From the NCBI GenBank assembly GCA_030549775.1, contig CM060176.1, forward strand, positions 95,719,815-95,783,814: 64,000 bases of DNA. The letters are read 5' to 3'. Numbering within the stretch: position 1 is the stretch's first letter; each line of letters starts with the position of its first letter. A program made the position numbers and the translations under genes. Positions 11,778 through 24,698 of the stretch are shown piece after piece. The notes beneath the pieces were generated by a model that was given only the letters and a program-made list of their open reading frames with translations, did no database searches and was not told where the DNA came from. This stretch comes from Tamarix chinensis (taxonomy: Eukaryota; Streptophyta; Magnoliopsida; Caryophyllales; Tamaricaceae).

Positions 11778-12300
11778 CATAGCTTATGCTCTATCTTGTA
11801 AATATGATATATCATATTATAACGGCACAATATCAACTTTGTTTATGATTAATGATTTATACTACTAATGTAGCTAAATTTCCATTACATTAGTGATAAC
11901 TAAAATATAAATAAACATCATTCCTAAGTTTAGTAAGAAAACTATTTTTAAATACAAATTCAACAAAACATCATTAAAACGAAGAGGACCATCTTAAATA
12001 AGCAAATAGAGCATTAATTTCATAGATATATTAAATTTAAACCATTTCTTAACTACAATATATAACATTATACATAAAAAAGGGCCACTAATTCAATATG
12101 ATTCCAACAAAAAACAACACATACCTACCTACATTTAAGAGTGTAAAAAGTATGACTAAAAGGTACAATGAATAAAACTTATTATAACAAGCTAATCATG
12201 AAGACTTAGTTTTGACTTTATCAAAAAAAATTATTGAGGCATACATAAAAATGAAAGAAAATAAATAACACAACACAGGAAGAAAGACATCCTATTTGTC
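11778..12300. other. AT-rich host stretch, no gene seen
   Basis: No recognisable domain. It is probably old host sequence between B1 and the next B-family LTR. The exact left end of that LTR could not be placed. Confidence 0.35.
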
Positions 12301-13329
12301 AAAGCTGTTAGTTGTTAAAAAAAAAGTCATATTCCTAGGGAAAAGTAAGAGGATATCAGCTGCCACTACCACATACTATCAAATTTGATCAATTACAACT
12401 ATAACCTGACAACTTTATACCATTTTGACTATTCCTCTATTTTAGATACAAAAAAGCAATAACGTATATCTCACATATCCCTCTTTCCTCTAAAATTACA
12501 ATTCTCCGATTAATGAAAACATCTCACATAAAATTCAAGACAGTCACTAAATATAATCCAAAGTATGCTTTTAAAAATATCATCATTCTCCATTTATAGT
12601 CAACATCCTATCTGTCATTTTCGTTAAATAGAGCATTGTGTAGCTTATATAACTTTACACAACATTTCCCTTATAGCCTCAAATCTTCACACAATTCAGC
12701 TTTTGTTGCGTTAAGAACCCAATCAACTCACCCCTAGTTGTATCTCATCTCCACACAAGCTGCATTATTTTCAATCCACAACCTCACACAAAAAACCATC
12801 ACCTCACTCAAATTACCTTAAGCTACACCAACCTCCCATATTGCACCACCCCTAGCAACGTCAAAAACTCATGTTGCACCCCCTAGTAATGCCACTTCTT
12901 CGCGCTGCAATACCCCAAGCAACAACCCCTCTTCACACCACCCGAACCACCAATGTGAGGTCCTCATGCATAAACCCCCTAGTTGCATGTGTCTCTCATG
13001 ATGCACCCTACCTTATTGCACTCAATTCTAAAGCAACTAGTTTAAGTTTTGCTACACTTCTCCTATGGCTTGGTTTACTTTGGTTTTTCTCCATTTTCAC
13101 CCACTTTGACTTAGATTTTCCTTGGTTGTTTATTAAGTTCTAATGATATAGTATTATTAACTATTAGGTGATACTATAGTGGTCTCAAAGGAGGAGTCTT
13201 AGGTTTATAGGTGCTTAGAGACTGAAGACATTTTTATTAAGGATATATGTCATAACTAGGGTTTTTGAATGTTATGTGTATTTTGTGTGAAACCATATGG
13301 TTGGTAATACTATAATTATAATGTTGTTA
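12300..13329 (+). mobile_element. B2: B-family LTR, 5' segment
   Basis: This matches the B1 LTR when B1 is read on the minus strand; the part just before LTR C (about 13240-13329) aligns to roughly 9060-9230 of B1. A TATATAA near 12643 is the likely TATA box. The 5' end is not resolved; 12300 is approximate. The LTR continues at 17585, 21372 and 22887 around three insertions and ends at 23517. Confidence 0.55.
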
Positions 13330-16300
13330 TGTAACACCCCCAAAATTCACTCCTGAAAATTTTTTTTTGAAAGGATAAAGCGGAAGCTAGGAGAGAATTT
13401 GGGGAATGCTACCGCCACATCTAACACAAGATAAATGTCCACCATCTATCTTATGCTAGATGCAAGGCTAAAACCTGTCAAACAAAACTTTAAACATCAA
13501 TGCCGTAAGGATAAACTCCCACAAGGAGGTATCCACAGGCAGATGGCAAGTGAATCAATTCAATAAATAAAATCATCGCTGAATTGATCAGCGGAACCTG
13601 TGAAATAAATCCGAATTTTAAAAGCTTATCAGAGTACGATAAATTGAAAGTTAAATTACAATACCCTTGAATTTTAAATACAATACTTGAAACTTCCAAA
13701 AATAAATACAGTTAAACCAGACAAATCTTGACGGATCAAATTCCGGATTGCCTACTCTCTCAAGTCAAGCCTTCCACCCAAATATAATATTCGAACTGAA
13801 ACCTGCACAAGAGATCTGCTCCCCACCATCAGTGGATCATCACAGGACCCATTCAATCAAGGTAGCATCAGTACGGGTCCAGTACTGAGTAAATCAAGAC
13901 TACCCAACTCAGGGAAGGAAACATGAAACACATAAGATATGAAAGACTATAGCTTACAATTCTTATACTCAATTATACATGTGTTACACACAATAGAACA
14001 TAGGGTCACAGATTCATACTTATGAGTACATTACTAGACATGACAACACATGAGATACAAGCGTACAAGAAATCACGATCGCATGCTAAACAACATCAAT
14101 CCAACGATCTGATAATAATCACTATTACATCCAATTTTATTTACTTACGATGAGTTCAGGGACCCCACTATTCTGAACCGGTGGAACGGTTTGAAGCACC
14201 TCTCGGGGACAACACACCCGAGCCACTATTATCATCCGGTGGAACGGATCCTACACCTGGTCCTGACTCACGTAATCTTCCACTTTAAATAATTAGTGTC
14301 TTATTCATTACTTAATTCATATCATATTCTTGTTCACGATGAGTATAGGGCCCCACTATTCTTAATCCGGTGGAACGGACTGAAGCACCTCTCAGGGACA
14401 AGTCACCCGAGCCACTATTATCATCCGGTGGAACGAATTCTACACCTCTCAGGGCAAAACGCTCCTGAGCCACTATTCTGAACCGGTGGAACGGCTTGAA
14501 GCACCTCTCGGGGACAACACACCCGAGCCACTATTATCGTCCGGTGGAACGGACCCTACACCTCGGCCCAACTCACGTGATCTTCCACTTTAAATAATTA
14601 GTATCTTATTTAATGATTTTAGCCGACCGTAAATCAGGCCCACATAAATTATTCTCTAACATAAGGATATAGCATAAGGTATCAAATATTTCCAAATCCA
14701 TACTCAACACTTCACATACTCAAATACATACCATATTCAACATTATACTAACATGCATTAGCATTGAAGCTATGAATTCACACATACATAAAATTACCAT
14801 ACAGAACACAGCATATACTTGACATGATTAAATAATCGATAGGCATACTTATCACCTTTCACTTCAAACAGACATACATCCAAATTCCGCCATAAGTAAA
14901 GGTAAGTAATGACTTACCTCAAATCCGAAGCTAGCTAAGCAAATTGAAAAATAGGGATAGATATCAAAAGCTCGACAATCCACGAGAAAGTTTTCCTACA
15001 TCACCGATAGAAATCGGAACTAGGTTAGAAACCATCTTATCAATCAATAATTCACATATTCAAATTAAATAAACACAAACGAACACAAATAATATTTCTT
15101 GAAAAACGTGTCCAAAACTTAGGATTCAAGAACGTAGCTCTATTAAGATTAAGATTAAGATATAAATCAAATGATTTAAAATCGAAAGACAGAAATCGAT
15201 TAGATAAAAGACACACAATATAATCAATTTTATAAAACCATCCCTGAAGATTAGGGTTTTTAATGCCTAAACTACGAATAGACTAAATCACTTTGATTAC
15301 CTCAGATTGATAGTTTTAAAACATAATTAAACTAATTTGAGATATATCTAGATAATAAATTTCAACAAAACAATCTTCCTGGTAGCCAATTTCAGATGAC
15401 TCGTTTTCAAAATTAGGGTTTTAAAGCCAACGACAAAACTCAGGTAATTCAAATCAATTAGTTCCAATTAAAGGTATTAGAATACAATTAGAATCATTTC
15501 AACTAATTCTATAAATTTAATTTTAGAAAAACAACTATACAAATAACCAATTTCATAATCTCACTTGAAATCTAGGGTTTTAGGCCCAAAAATACAATTC
15601 GGTTGAATTCTATTAATTTAATCAAATTGAATGTTTAGAAATACAATTAAACACATTTTATAACATATCATATAATTAATTGCTCAAACTAATAAAAGAA
15701 ATACCCAATTCAGCATAATTAGTGTTTTTGGGCCCGGAACGCAAATCCGATCAATTCTTGCCAAAACATATAAATTGACGGTTCGAAAATGAAATTAAAT
15801 ATATTATAATATAAATTATATAATCAATTGAATAAACCGACCCGATTACACAATCCAATTTAGCCCCGCAAGAGTTTTGATCTAAAAATCCAATTCCGAT
15901 TAATTACACACAATTTTCCCAAATCAACACTTCCGATATGAAATTAAATACATTTCAAATGATATTGTATAATCAATTGAGCGAAACGACTCAATTACGC
16001 AACCCAATTTCAATACACACGAATTTTGACCTAGAAATCAAATTTCGATTGATTCCGCATAAATTTATCAAATTGACGGTTCCGACATGAAATTAGATAC
16101 ATTTAAAAACATATTGTATAATCAATTTATCCAAAATCACCAAATCGGACGGATCCGAAAAATTTGGGCATAACCCGACCTAAAATTCAATTTTCCAAAT
16201 TCTCAACATAACACATACAATTAACATATCCAAATCAATCTTGCAGCACATATATACATAATACAACAATTAATTTAGCTTATCACAAGCTAAATCACAC

Positions 16301-17584
16301 TCAATGAATCAAATTCAATATTAGGGTTTTCAGATATTTATACCAAACGAAATTCAATGAATCGGGACAAGGGAAGGCCGGAGGAGCTTCGTCGGAGGCC
16401 GGAGGTGGCTCGCCGGTGGTCAGCGAGGCTCGCTGGTGACCGGGCGATGGCGGCGCAGCCTACATTTGCTGCTCTTCGCTGCTGCGGCGCGCGGTTGCTG
16501 CCGCCCTCTTCGACTGCTGTGCGTGGCTGCTGGGTGCGGTTGCTCGCGACCGGTGCCTGCTGCGGTGGTAAGGAGACGTCGACGGCCGGCGAAGGAGGAG
16601 CATGGAGGAGGAGGTCGGGGTTTCTGGGCGCAAAGCAGAGAGCAGGTCGGGAAAAGGGAAGAGAATGGGAGAAGAGAAGAGAAAGGGAAAGAAGAGGGGG
16701 GGTCCGACGGGCAACGGGTTGGGTTTTTTTTTTAAATACACATATAAAATAAATACTAAAAGTATAAAATTATTAATGGAATATTTTATCTAAAATTCAT
16801 TAAACAAAAATTATTTCATAAGATTCCGAAAGCTTAAAATTAATAAAAAGCTATATAAAGAATTTCGGAAACATTTTCGGAAAAACTTACCAACGAACAT
16901 AAAAATTTGTATTATTTACGGAAATATATTATAAGACTTCGAAATAATATTCAAAAGCATATAATAAAATATTTAAGTCAAATTCTAATAAGCCGAGACT
17001 AATTTAAATAATTTCCAAAATCGATTTTCCGTAAACCAAAAATCGTAAAACGGAAGAAAATTAATTCCGGAAAGAAATTCATAAATAAACTCCAAAAATC
17101 CTTTTTAATTTAAAACTTCCCGAAAATATTAACGATTACCGAAAACGAATAAATTTAAAGTCGGAAATATTTTCTACAGATAAAATCATTAAAATAACTT
17201 TGACTATTTAAACAGAAATTTTATAATTTAAATAATATATTTCGTTAACGAAATATAACTCCAAAATAAAGTCGTAATCACACGACGAAGTTATAATTGA
17301 AAACGAATCTAAAATATTAAAAATCAAAACACGAGAAAGAAAGGGAATATATATTTTTAACCGAAAATCGAAATCATAAGAATATAATAAAATCACGGTC
17401 GTGAACGAATTTGTCCAGAATGGTTCGCAACGGCAACGATTAATTAAATTCAAATATGAATTCGAAATCGTCGATAAATCCATAAAACGAATCGAAATTA
17501 AAATAATTAAATATTTACATCAAATTACGCTAATAACATCATTGGGCTTAATAAAATTAGGTTTCGAAAATACGGGGTATTACA
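13330..17584 (-). mobile_element. C: solo LTR related to the A family, 4.3 kb
   Basis: A 4255-bp unit with edges TGTAACACCCCC at 13330 and ACGGGGTATTACA at 17584, flanked by a perfect TGTTA duplication (13325-13329 and 17585-17589). Minus orientation follows from the TATAAATA box (16335-16342 on +) and the GC-rich upstream region at 16360-16720. It carries several CCGGTGGAACGG boxes (14160-14560) in place of the A-family version. Near 13862-13884 the first hairpin is kept with another loop (CAGTAC stem), while the other two are not clear. No protein is encoded; ORFs in the GC-rich part have no recognisable domain. It is inserted inside B2. Confidence 0.85.
16335..16342 (-). promoter_or_regulatory. 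TATA box of LTR C
   Basis: TATAAATA on the minus strand, about 1.24 kb from the LTR start at 17584 and next to the GC-rich upstream region, at the same relative place as in A, D and E. Confidence 0.55.
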
Positions 17585-18100
17585 TGTTATATGATGAAGT
17601 GACATATAATCTATGGAAAGTGAGTGACATGTGAAGAACATGAGCTTATATGTTATCATTGCGACGAGTCTCATTTTGAAACCCTAAGGGTGTTAGTATG
17701 ACCTATAGTATTTTGATGTTGTTTGAATGAGTATGAAAAGTGGTTAATGAATGTGGTCAAGTGGTGTCATGATGATATATACTAGAAGTTAATAATCGAT
17801 AATATCATACTCGTAGTGTTTATGTGAGAATATGGACGTGTTGGCTATCTTAAATGTATTTTGGTTATTTTGGGTTAAATATGAAAACTTTGGTACATTA
17901 CTGTGACAAATCATTCAAAGTATGATAAATATATTAATTCTGATACTTGAAGTAATTATAAGTGGCCTAAGTCCAATAAAATGAGAAAATGGCTTAAATT
18001 CTCGAGGTGAGGTCATTATTGCACGTGTAAAATATTAGAGTTAGACCTTGATTTTCGAACATGATGTTAATAATGATATTTTAGGAATGTATACTTATAG
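17585..18100 (+). mobile_element. B2: B-family LTR, second segment
   Basis: Continues B2 between LTR C and the copia element. The stretch around 18000-18090 matches two places in B1, read in reverse, near 8480-8520 and 8640-8710. Confidence 0.6.
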
Positions 18101-18652
18101 GGAAAATTTCACCATGATATGAATTATTAGGACCTTATCTAACAATAAATAGGGACAGTCTAAGATCCAATTGAGATAACAATCATAACACAATAATAAT
18201 TAAAAAAACCACGATGATCTTTATTACATACTACACTAGTGATTACAATGAGAATCAAATATTCCTCATAATGTCACTCAGTAAATAGTTCTCTTATAAA
18301 CATAAGAATACAAGAGGAGAGGGTTTAGGCAATCTCAATGTCATATTATGCATCGCTAGAATTTCATATACAATCTATTTATAAAAGTACATAACAAATA
18401 TAAGTGAATGATAGAAAATAGGAAAAACACATATTTTGTTAATAAACACTAGTGCCTTGTATTTATTCCATAACTCTTAACTTTTGGCAAAATAATATAG
18501 GACCAAGTAGACTAAGAAGACATAGATTGTGTTAACTAAAGCGGGTCACTCATGTTTTCTTCCTTGGTCACCATTTGGCTCCAAACTTCTCCAAACATCT
18601 GTATGCAACAATCCATGCTAGACTACACACTCAAGTATAAGTCACGATCTCA
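18101..18652 (-). repeat. 3' LTR of the copia element
   Basis: The left 552-bp repeat, aligned along its length with 20816-21371. Its outer edge has GG where the right copy has TG. Confidence 0.75.
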
Positions 18653-18928
18653 TAATTTCCACCTTGATGAAGTATTTTTAACAACAATCAATAGAATCAC
18701 AAAATATCATCATAAACCCATGGGTCCAAAGAACCCCTCATGGCAAATGAACACAACCAATAATTGACTCCTTTACCACATGCACTGAATCAATATTAGA
18801 AGCAACTATTTGCATCATCCCAGCCATATAAGCTAACACTCCAAGCCAAAAATCTTTATTAGCTCCAACCATAGCCATACACACAACCTAAGAACCTCTA
18901 AGGCATAACATTAGCACACTAGTGCACT

Positions 18929-19150
18929 CTAATCATCAGAACCACAACCAAGATTAGAGTAACCTATCAACATAACAGTCAAAAACACATACTCCATACA
19001 AGCCAATAATGTCCATGCCAAGTATCTTAGAATCCACACCACACCTAACCAAGGTGTATGCAAGGGACTCACCATACACATACTCACAACATGAGCAATA
19101 CAAGGGTCGTTACTAACCACAGTGAACATCAAGAATCTCAAAGCTACGGG
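18929..19150 (-). pseudogene. Copia fragment before and into RNase H
   Basis: The frame shows VWILRYLAWTLLACMEYV followed by VMLIGYSN. This corresponds to the WILRYLKGT...GYSDSD region ahead of RNase H in plant copia elements. The acidic residues of the usual DSD are partly lost and the frame ends soon after. The reverse transcriptase core with its YVDD motif is not seen. Confidence 0.6.
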
Positions 19151-19583
19151 TTATGCAAAAGGCATATATGTATTTTGTTGTAACAAGCAAGCCACCTCGA
19201 CAACTTTAGATTTAGGCACATTTGAAGTTTTTAAACTAACCTCATATATGTCTTTTGTTGTAACAAGCATAACATAGATACACAACAAAAGAATAACCAG
19301 TGAAGTATCACATACCAATGTCTGAGCCCACTAAAGATACCACCTCTTTAGCAATAACATCATAATACCACAATGTATAACCAACACCAACAATAAACTT
19401 TGAGTTTGACACTAGCTCCAATGCACTTATACTACTACCTGTAATATACAAGGCATAACTAGCTTTGTTTGAAGTAATGCCTACTGGCTCTATATGCTGC
19501 CTAGATTCCTTTTCATTAGAAGAATTTGTACCATCAAGACGAACAATAACCTCCACCTTATCTTAAGAACCCAATAGACTCTC

Positions 19584-19850
19584 CTACTCCATCTTCTTAT
19601 CAAGAAGAAATTCTGACTCACAAAATAAAATAAATCTAGAAGTAAATGGGTCACATGACATGGACCCTTTAGTCATGATGATGACACTCCCATGTCCCAA
19701 TTGCATTAGTTTAATAATAACAACATCAGAGTCACTCACTCTCAATAATTCTTTAATTGCAACCTCAATAGCTATGCTAATAAGCTCATAAAATGTCCCA
19801 ACCTTCTTTCCAAGAACTTCCATTATACCCTTTTTAGCAACTTTCAATGC
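19584..19850 (-). pseudogene. Copia pre-integrase (GAG_pre-integrs) fragment
   Basis: The reading LMQLGHGSVIIMTK and the following FCESEFLLDKKME correspond to the LWHxRLGH...FCExCxxGKQ zinc-binding region ahead of integrase in plant copia polyproteins. One histidine is retained, but the cysteine pattern is damaged. A short unclear frame at 19308-19556 follows and may be linker. Confidence 0.55.
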
Positions 19851-19911
19851 GTCATTGTCAATGACACACCTATAGCTTTTGTTATCAAGTAATGCATCAA
19901 AACCAAGCTCT

Positions 19912-20350
19912 TGGTTAGTTTAGGAACATGAAAAACACTAGACAGTGTCCTAACCACACCATCACAATCCCAATCCTAAAAGTTCTACACGAAGCACTAT
20001 TATCTAGAATAATAACTCCACCTGAAATAGTATTGTAAGTATGAAATAAGCTTCTATTAGGATAAACATGGTAAGAGGACCAAGAATCTATAATCCACCT
20101 ATCTACCAATTTGGCATGTCCATCCATGGTGGCTAGTACATCACCCTCACCATCACATTTAGTTGTTGCAACCTCACCCTCATCAGATGCATCATTAGAT
20201 GCCCCATCAGTAGAATCTGGCAATTTCCTATTAGGGAAGTATTTTCTAATATAATCTTTCTTAAGATAACCATGTAAGAAAAAAGTCTTGAATCTAATCT
20301 TCCTTGATTTGGACTTCTTCTTTTTTCATTACACCCCCTTGCTATAAGCC
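19912..20350 (-). pseudogene. Copia gag end and protease fragment
   Basis: The frame reads WIIDSWSSYHVYPNRSLF, matching the WILDSGCSYHM...NR aspartic protease region of Tork-type plant copia elements. The catalytic D-S-G is changed to D-S-W. Upstream on the minus strand (about 20240-20340) a lysine-rich stretch and HGYLKKDY look like a decayed CCHC zinc knuckle with its cysteines lost. The gene cannot be functional. Confidence 0.65.
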
Positions 20351-20815
20351 CCTCACCATGTGAGTCACATGGATATCCTCCAATTTATTGATTCTTAATC
20401 AATTAACATTGTAGCAAGGTATTCTTAGTATCTAATTTCAAATCATGAATCCTTCTCTTCAATAATAGATAATTCATCACAAATCTCATCATACACAAGA
20501 ATTCCACCTTCAACCACAAGGCAACAAAAATTGTCTCTTTAACCACTTCTTGTTAGACCTTATTTAACAAAAATAATTGTACAGTGGATAGGGCCTTCAA
20601 ATCAATATCCCTAAACTCCACATTAGATATCATTTTTAGCTTCTCAAATATTCCAGATAATGTCTTCTCCAATCTATCATAAACAAGGATCACCTTCATC
20701 TTTAATTTTCATAACCTGAAATTGATAGAACAATCAAATCTCTCAATCTCAAATCTTATAAATGTCATCCCAATGTCGATCGATCATACACCCGAAGATA
20801 TAATACCAGTTGTAG

Positions 20816-21371
20816 TGAAAAATTCACCAAGATGTGAATTATCAAGACCTGATCTACTAATAAATTGGAAATTATAATATTCAATTGAGAAAAAAATTAT
20901 AACACAATAAAAATTAGGGGAAAATGATGATCTTTATTATGTACAATACTAGTGATTACAAGAAGAATCAAACAATTCTCAAAATATCACTTAGTACATA
21001 ATTATGTCAAACATTTGAGAGAATACAAGAGGATAGGGTTTGGATAGACTCAATAGTATACCTCTTATCTCTAGGTTTTCACATATAATCTATTTATATA
21101 AATACATAATCGACACAAGTGAACAGTAGAAAATAGGGGAAAAACACGGACTATGTTAATAAACACGGGTGCCTCATATATTTTTTCCAAAACTCCTGGT
21201 GTTTTCTAAAATAATGCAGAACCATGTAAACCAAGAAAACACAAGCCGTGTTAACTAATACGCCCCACCTATGTTTTCTTCCTTAGCCACCATTTGGCTC
21301 AAAATTCCTCCAAACATTTGTACAGAACAATCCATGCTAGACTAAGCACACAAATATAAGTCATGATCTTA
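20816..21371 (-). repeat. 5' LTR of the copia element
   Basis: The right 556-bp repeat, beginning TGAAAAATTCACC on the + strand; the primer-binding-like site lies just inside it. Confidence 0.75.
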
Positions 21372-22044
21372 TAGTACTAAATTTGGTGGTTGTATGGGTC
21401 TTATGAGAAAAGTTATGTCTAACATGTGAAATTAGAGTTTTGTATGAATTTATGAATAGTAACCCTAATGGTAGGGTTATTATTGCATATATAAAATGTT
21501 GGAGTTAGACGTTAATTTTTGAATTTATTGTCAATAATATTATTTTAGGTATATTTAATAAATTTTGTGGTAAAATGAATATCATGGAAGAAGATATGAT
21601 TATCTTATGAAACTAGCGCTTCTTAAGGAAATTGTGGCCTTTTCCTTGGGTGATGTCCCGATCATCAAGTGGTTCTGTTTTATGTGTGTTGCATAAATAT
21701 ATTAAATAATTTTTTTATGTAACTTGCATATTTATATTAATTTTTTGATGTTGACATCTAGATAAAAAAATAGTCTGATAAGGCATTATTCACTTAAAAG
21801 TGAAAGATCATGTGAGTTGGGACTAAGGTGTTGAGTCTATTCCATTGGATTAATAATAATGGCTAGAAACATTATTCCCTGAGAGTTAATTTATACTATT
21901 CCACTGGTTTAGTAATAGTGCAAAAGAGCATGTTACCTTGGGTGGTTTTGAATACATTACACTAGCTTAATAATAGTGGCCAGGCACATTCTACTCTAGG
22001 TAGTATTTAAATTCATTCAACAAGATTAATAATAATGGGGTCTT
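21372..22044 (+). mobile_element. B2: B-family LTR, third segment
   Basis: Continues the LTR with several CCACTGG...TAATAATAGTGG boxes (21840-22040), the B version of the CCGGT-core boxes. It ends at an insertion flanked by GTCTT. Confidence 0.6.
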
Positions 22045-22886
22045 GGTGTGGATCAAAGTGGAGAAGAAGCACAGGATCTAATCACTACTTTGTTTTGATC
22101 GATCACAGGTTGAAGTTGAAGAAGAAAGGCTCGGTTTAATGCTGATTAAACTTGAAATATTGCAGTCTTCAATTATAGTATTCCTTTGAATGTTAAATGC
22201 ACATTCAAAGGTCTAAAGAGGAGGAATACCCAGATTACTTCTCCTATCTAGATGGGACTCCAAAAGGGAGGAAAAACGCAAACTTTTCTTGAGAATTTGG
22301 TGTTCAAATGATTTCTATATTCAATAATGCATAGGTGTGTACAAGGCTTAAGTATATATAGGGGAGGGAGGCCGACTAAAAGGAATCAACCCAGCCGGTT
22401 ATCTCCGTAATTCAAGATGAATTTAACCCACTTGAATTAAGCCTATATAATACCTAATCTTACTCATAATATCATCATTTAAATGGTATTAATGACTAAC
22501 ATTACAAAGCTCTACAATCAACTATGGTACATACATGAAATTACAACAAAATCCTAGCTTACATAAAATATACTTTAGGGTTTACAACAAGTTTAATATA
22601 ACTAATGATATCACCAACTATATCTTGTTGTAGTGTTATCCCATGTATGCCATAGTATTACATGCTTTGAATGCTTGTACACTTTAAGTCTCTTCTTGTG
22701 TGTTGACTTCTTCACCTTGCAAATATATAACATACCTGCAAGAATATCTTGAATCGTTTTCAATACCAAGTATAGAAATATTATCAAGAACATTTAAAAT
22801 GATTGGCTCCATTATTAAGAATGATAATTCTTCCTTACCTTGAGAATCATTAGAAACATGATATACATTAGATGCACCTGCATCAG
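22045..22886. mobile_element. Unclassified 842-bp insertion with GTCTT flanks
   Basis: Comparison with the other B LTRs shows a block here that they lack. GTCTT occurs at 22040-22044 and 22887-22891, so it may be a target duplication. The ends are not TG...CA and no clear terminal repeat is seen. On the minus strand a stretch near 22740-22885 stays open with a peptide including ASNVYHVSNDSQG and a GT-like edge, so a captured gene piece is possible. I do not recognise it. Confidence 0.35.
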
Positions 22887-23517
22887 GTCTTAAAGTTAAT
22901 ATAAATAAGAAATGAATTACGGTTATACCTAATAATAGAACTCTAACTTATTTCTCCTCTTACATCGTGTCATGCTTAATTAATATGCATGATTCTTCTT
23001 CTATGTGGCATTATATATTTGTTGTAACCCTATTGTGATTTTATTGTTCCCTTACTCAATAAGTAGTGTACTAGTTATCCTTTTCTTGGGTGCTACTAAT
23101 TCTCATGAGGAAATGACTTAGATGATTTTGTTTAGGTCATTGAGGACCTATTGGATGACTTTACTACTTATGACCCTTTCCCCATCTTATACCTGAGGTT
23201 TAGGATGTAGATTTATGTCATCTAGTTTATAGATTTCATTCAGATAACTTTCGGGACACTTAGTTCTAATGTATCCCTTTGGATGTATTTTGATTATTGT
23301 ACTTGGATTTAACCTTCAAACTCTTATCTAAGTTTATGAATCTCTTTCATTCTCAATTTTATCATGCTTTAAGTGATTAAATATCTTTCCTTATACTCAA
23401 TGTAAGGATAATATAGTAAGCTAGATTTATATCAAGTACAACTGTAACACCTAACTATATTGCTATTATATTTCTAGTAAAATAAAAAAACTTAGTAGTA
23501 AATTTTGTGATATTACA
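22887..23517 (+). mobile_element. B2: B-family LTR, 3' segment
   Basis: Matches 62189-62763 and the reverse of 7182-7760, ending GTGATATTACA at 23517. A weakened hairpin module lies near 23050-23115. The next bases CTACC (23518-23522) would be its TSD; I could not find the partner at the unresolved left end. Confidence 0.65.
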
Positions 23518-23519
23518 CT

Positions 23520-24156
23520 ACCACCCCATGAACATTTTTCAAGTGGTCATAATATATTTATACATAAAGAAATGTGCTATAATCATATTACATTACTTGA
23601 AGAACATAACATATATTTATCCAATCTTACCAATGAGCAATGTAATATATATGATACCATAATCGATGTAGTTTAATCAAATTTAGGGGGTGTGTTATTT
23701 ATATATGGATATGGTGTTACAAGGAAGACATTATCATCAACTATGAGATGCAATGGAGATATTGTGCTAAATTTAACATCAAGTGGAATATCTTATCTTT
23801 ATTAAAAAGAGGAAGAACAACTTATTCTCAATTTAAGATTCCTATAAATCCCAATAAATATTCAACATGAAGTATCAAACAAGGCAGTTAGGTGGCAGCA
23901 TTAAAAATCCAAAGAAAATTAATAATTTGGGATAAATATCTAATGATGCGCATATATTGTTTTGAGGCTTTGGATAAACCCATGAGGGATATTTTAAGTT
24001 TCACCAATGAATTGAGCTGTAATAAGCCTTTTGGAGGAAAATTTATTGTTCTCGATGGAGATTATAAACAAATATTGCTAGTCATTTTGAAGGAAAGTTG
24101 ACAAGACATTATTTATACAACTATTAACTCTTCATACATATGGAGGGGTTGTAAGG
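23520..24156 (+). pseudogene. Helitron Pif1-type helicase pseudogene, N-terminal part
   Basis: This is the helicase part of a plant Helitron Rep/helicase. The order is LLEEHNIYLSNLTNEQ, then a Walker A region reading GYGVTRKT where functional proteins have GYGGTGKT (23707-23730). Next come CNGDIVLNLTSSGIS, LIIWDKYLMM in place of the Walker B WDEAPM, FEALDKPMRDI, and KPFGGKFIVLDGDYKQIL (motif III). Frameshifts and stops occur between blocks. The Walker A and B substitutions would abolish ATP hydrolysis. The gene is cut at 24156 by LTR E and resumes at 28332. No Rep nuclease domain was found upstream. Confidence 0.8.
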
Positions 24157-24641
24157 TGTAATACCCCAAAATTTACAACTAAAAAATTTCGTTTAATGAA
24201 GAGGTTTAGCCAAAGAGAAATCACAAAAACGTAAATTATGGGGATATTATCGTCACACTTAGTACCAGACCGGTTCACTTCTACCATTCCAGTACTAAGT
24301 GCTCAAGCTGATTCGGATAGGCATCAAACACGAGTCAATAATTAAAATGAGCATTCATAAAAGAAATGAGTCGTTAATCGTGCAGGAAATTAGAGTGAGG
24401 TAGTTAAAAGGGTACAGTCCAAAAGTACAGTTTTAAAGTTCCAAACGTCAGAAACATCATACACCAGAATAAAACTAAATATAACGATACATGAAAGATA
24501 AGACGGACGATAGATTCTGGCCACGTCACTCTCGACCCCCAAGCTAGGTCTAGGATCAGCTCTCAGCCCTACCCGATGCCTCGTAAGCGTCGTAGGCATC
24601 GAAGATAGATTCACCAACATGCACTAAGTCAGAAGGGTCTT

Positions 24642-24698
24642 CTGCTCGTGGGAATGAGCAGCACCCATGAAACGGGTGGTCAGTACGCTACGTACTGA
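24642..24698 (-). other. Three-hairpin module of LTR E
   Basis: Inverted repeats at 24642-24661 (CTGCTC/GAGCAG), 24662-24678 (CACCC/GGGTG) and 24680-24698 (TCAGTACG-CTA-CGTACTGA, 8-bp perfect stem). Same order and spacing as in A and D. Confidence 0.7.

Larger units (their letters stand above)
18101..21371 (-). mobile_element. Deleted Ty1/copia element (Tork-like), 3.3 kb
   Basis: Two direct repeats of about 555 bp (18101-18652 and 20816-21371) enclose a 2.16-kb internal region. On the minus strand the right repeat is the 5' LTR. Next to it, near 20800-20812, is a TGGTATTATATC-like site that fits an initiator-Met-tRNA primer-binding site. Beside the left LTR the minus strand has AAGGTGGAAATTA, a weak polypurine tract. 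Internal fragments of protease, pre-integrase and the RNase H region occur in normal order, but most of integrase and reverse transcriptase is deleted. Left flank TATAG (18096-18100) recurs at 21370-21374, overlapping the LTR end by two bases, so the exact TSD edge is uncertain. It sits inside B2. Confidence 0.75.

Noticed and set aside
16357..16752. 131-codon ORF and overlapping ORFs on both strands
   Set aside because: They lie in the GC-rich island of LTR C; low stop density is due to GC content. Similar ORFs in A, D and E do not share a protein sequence across copies.
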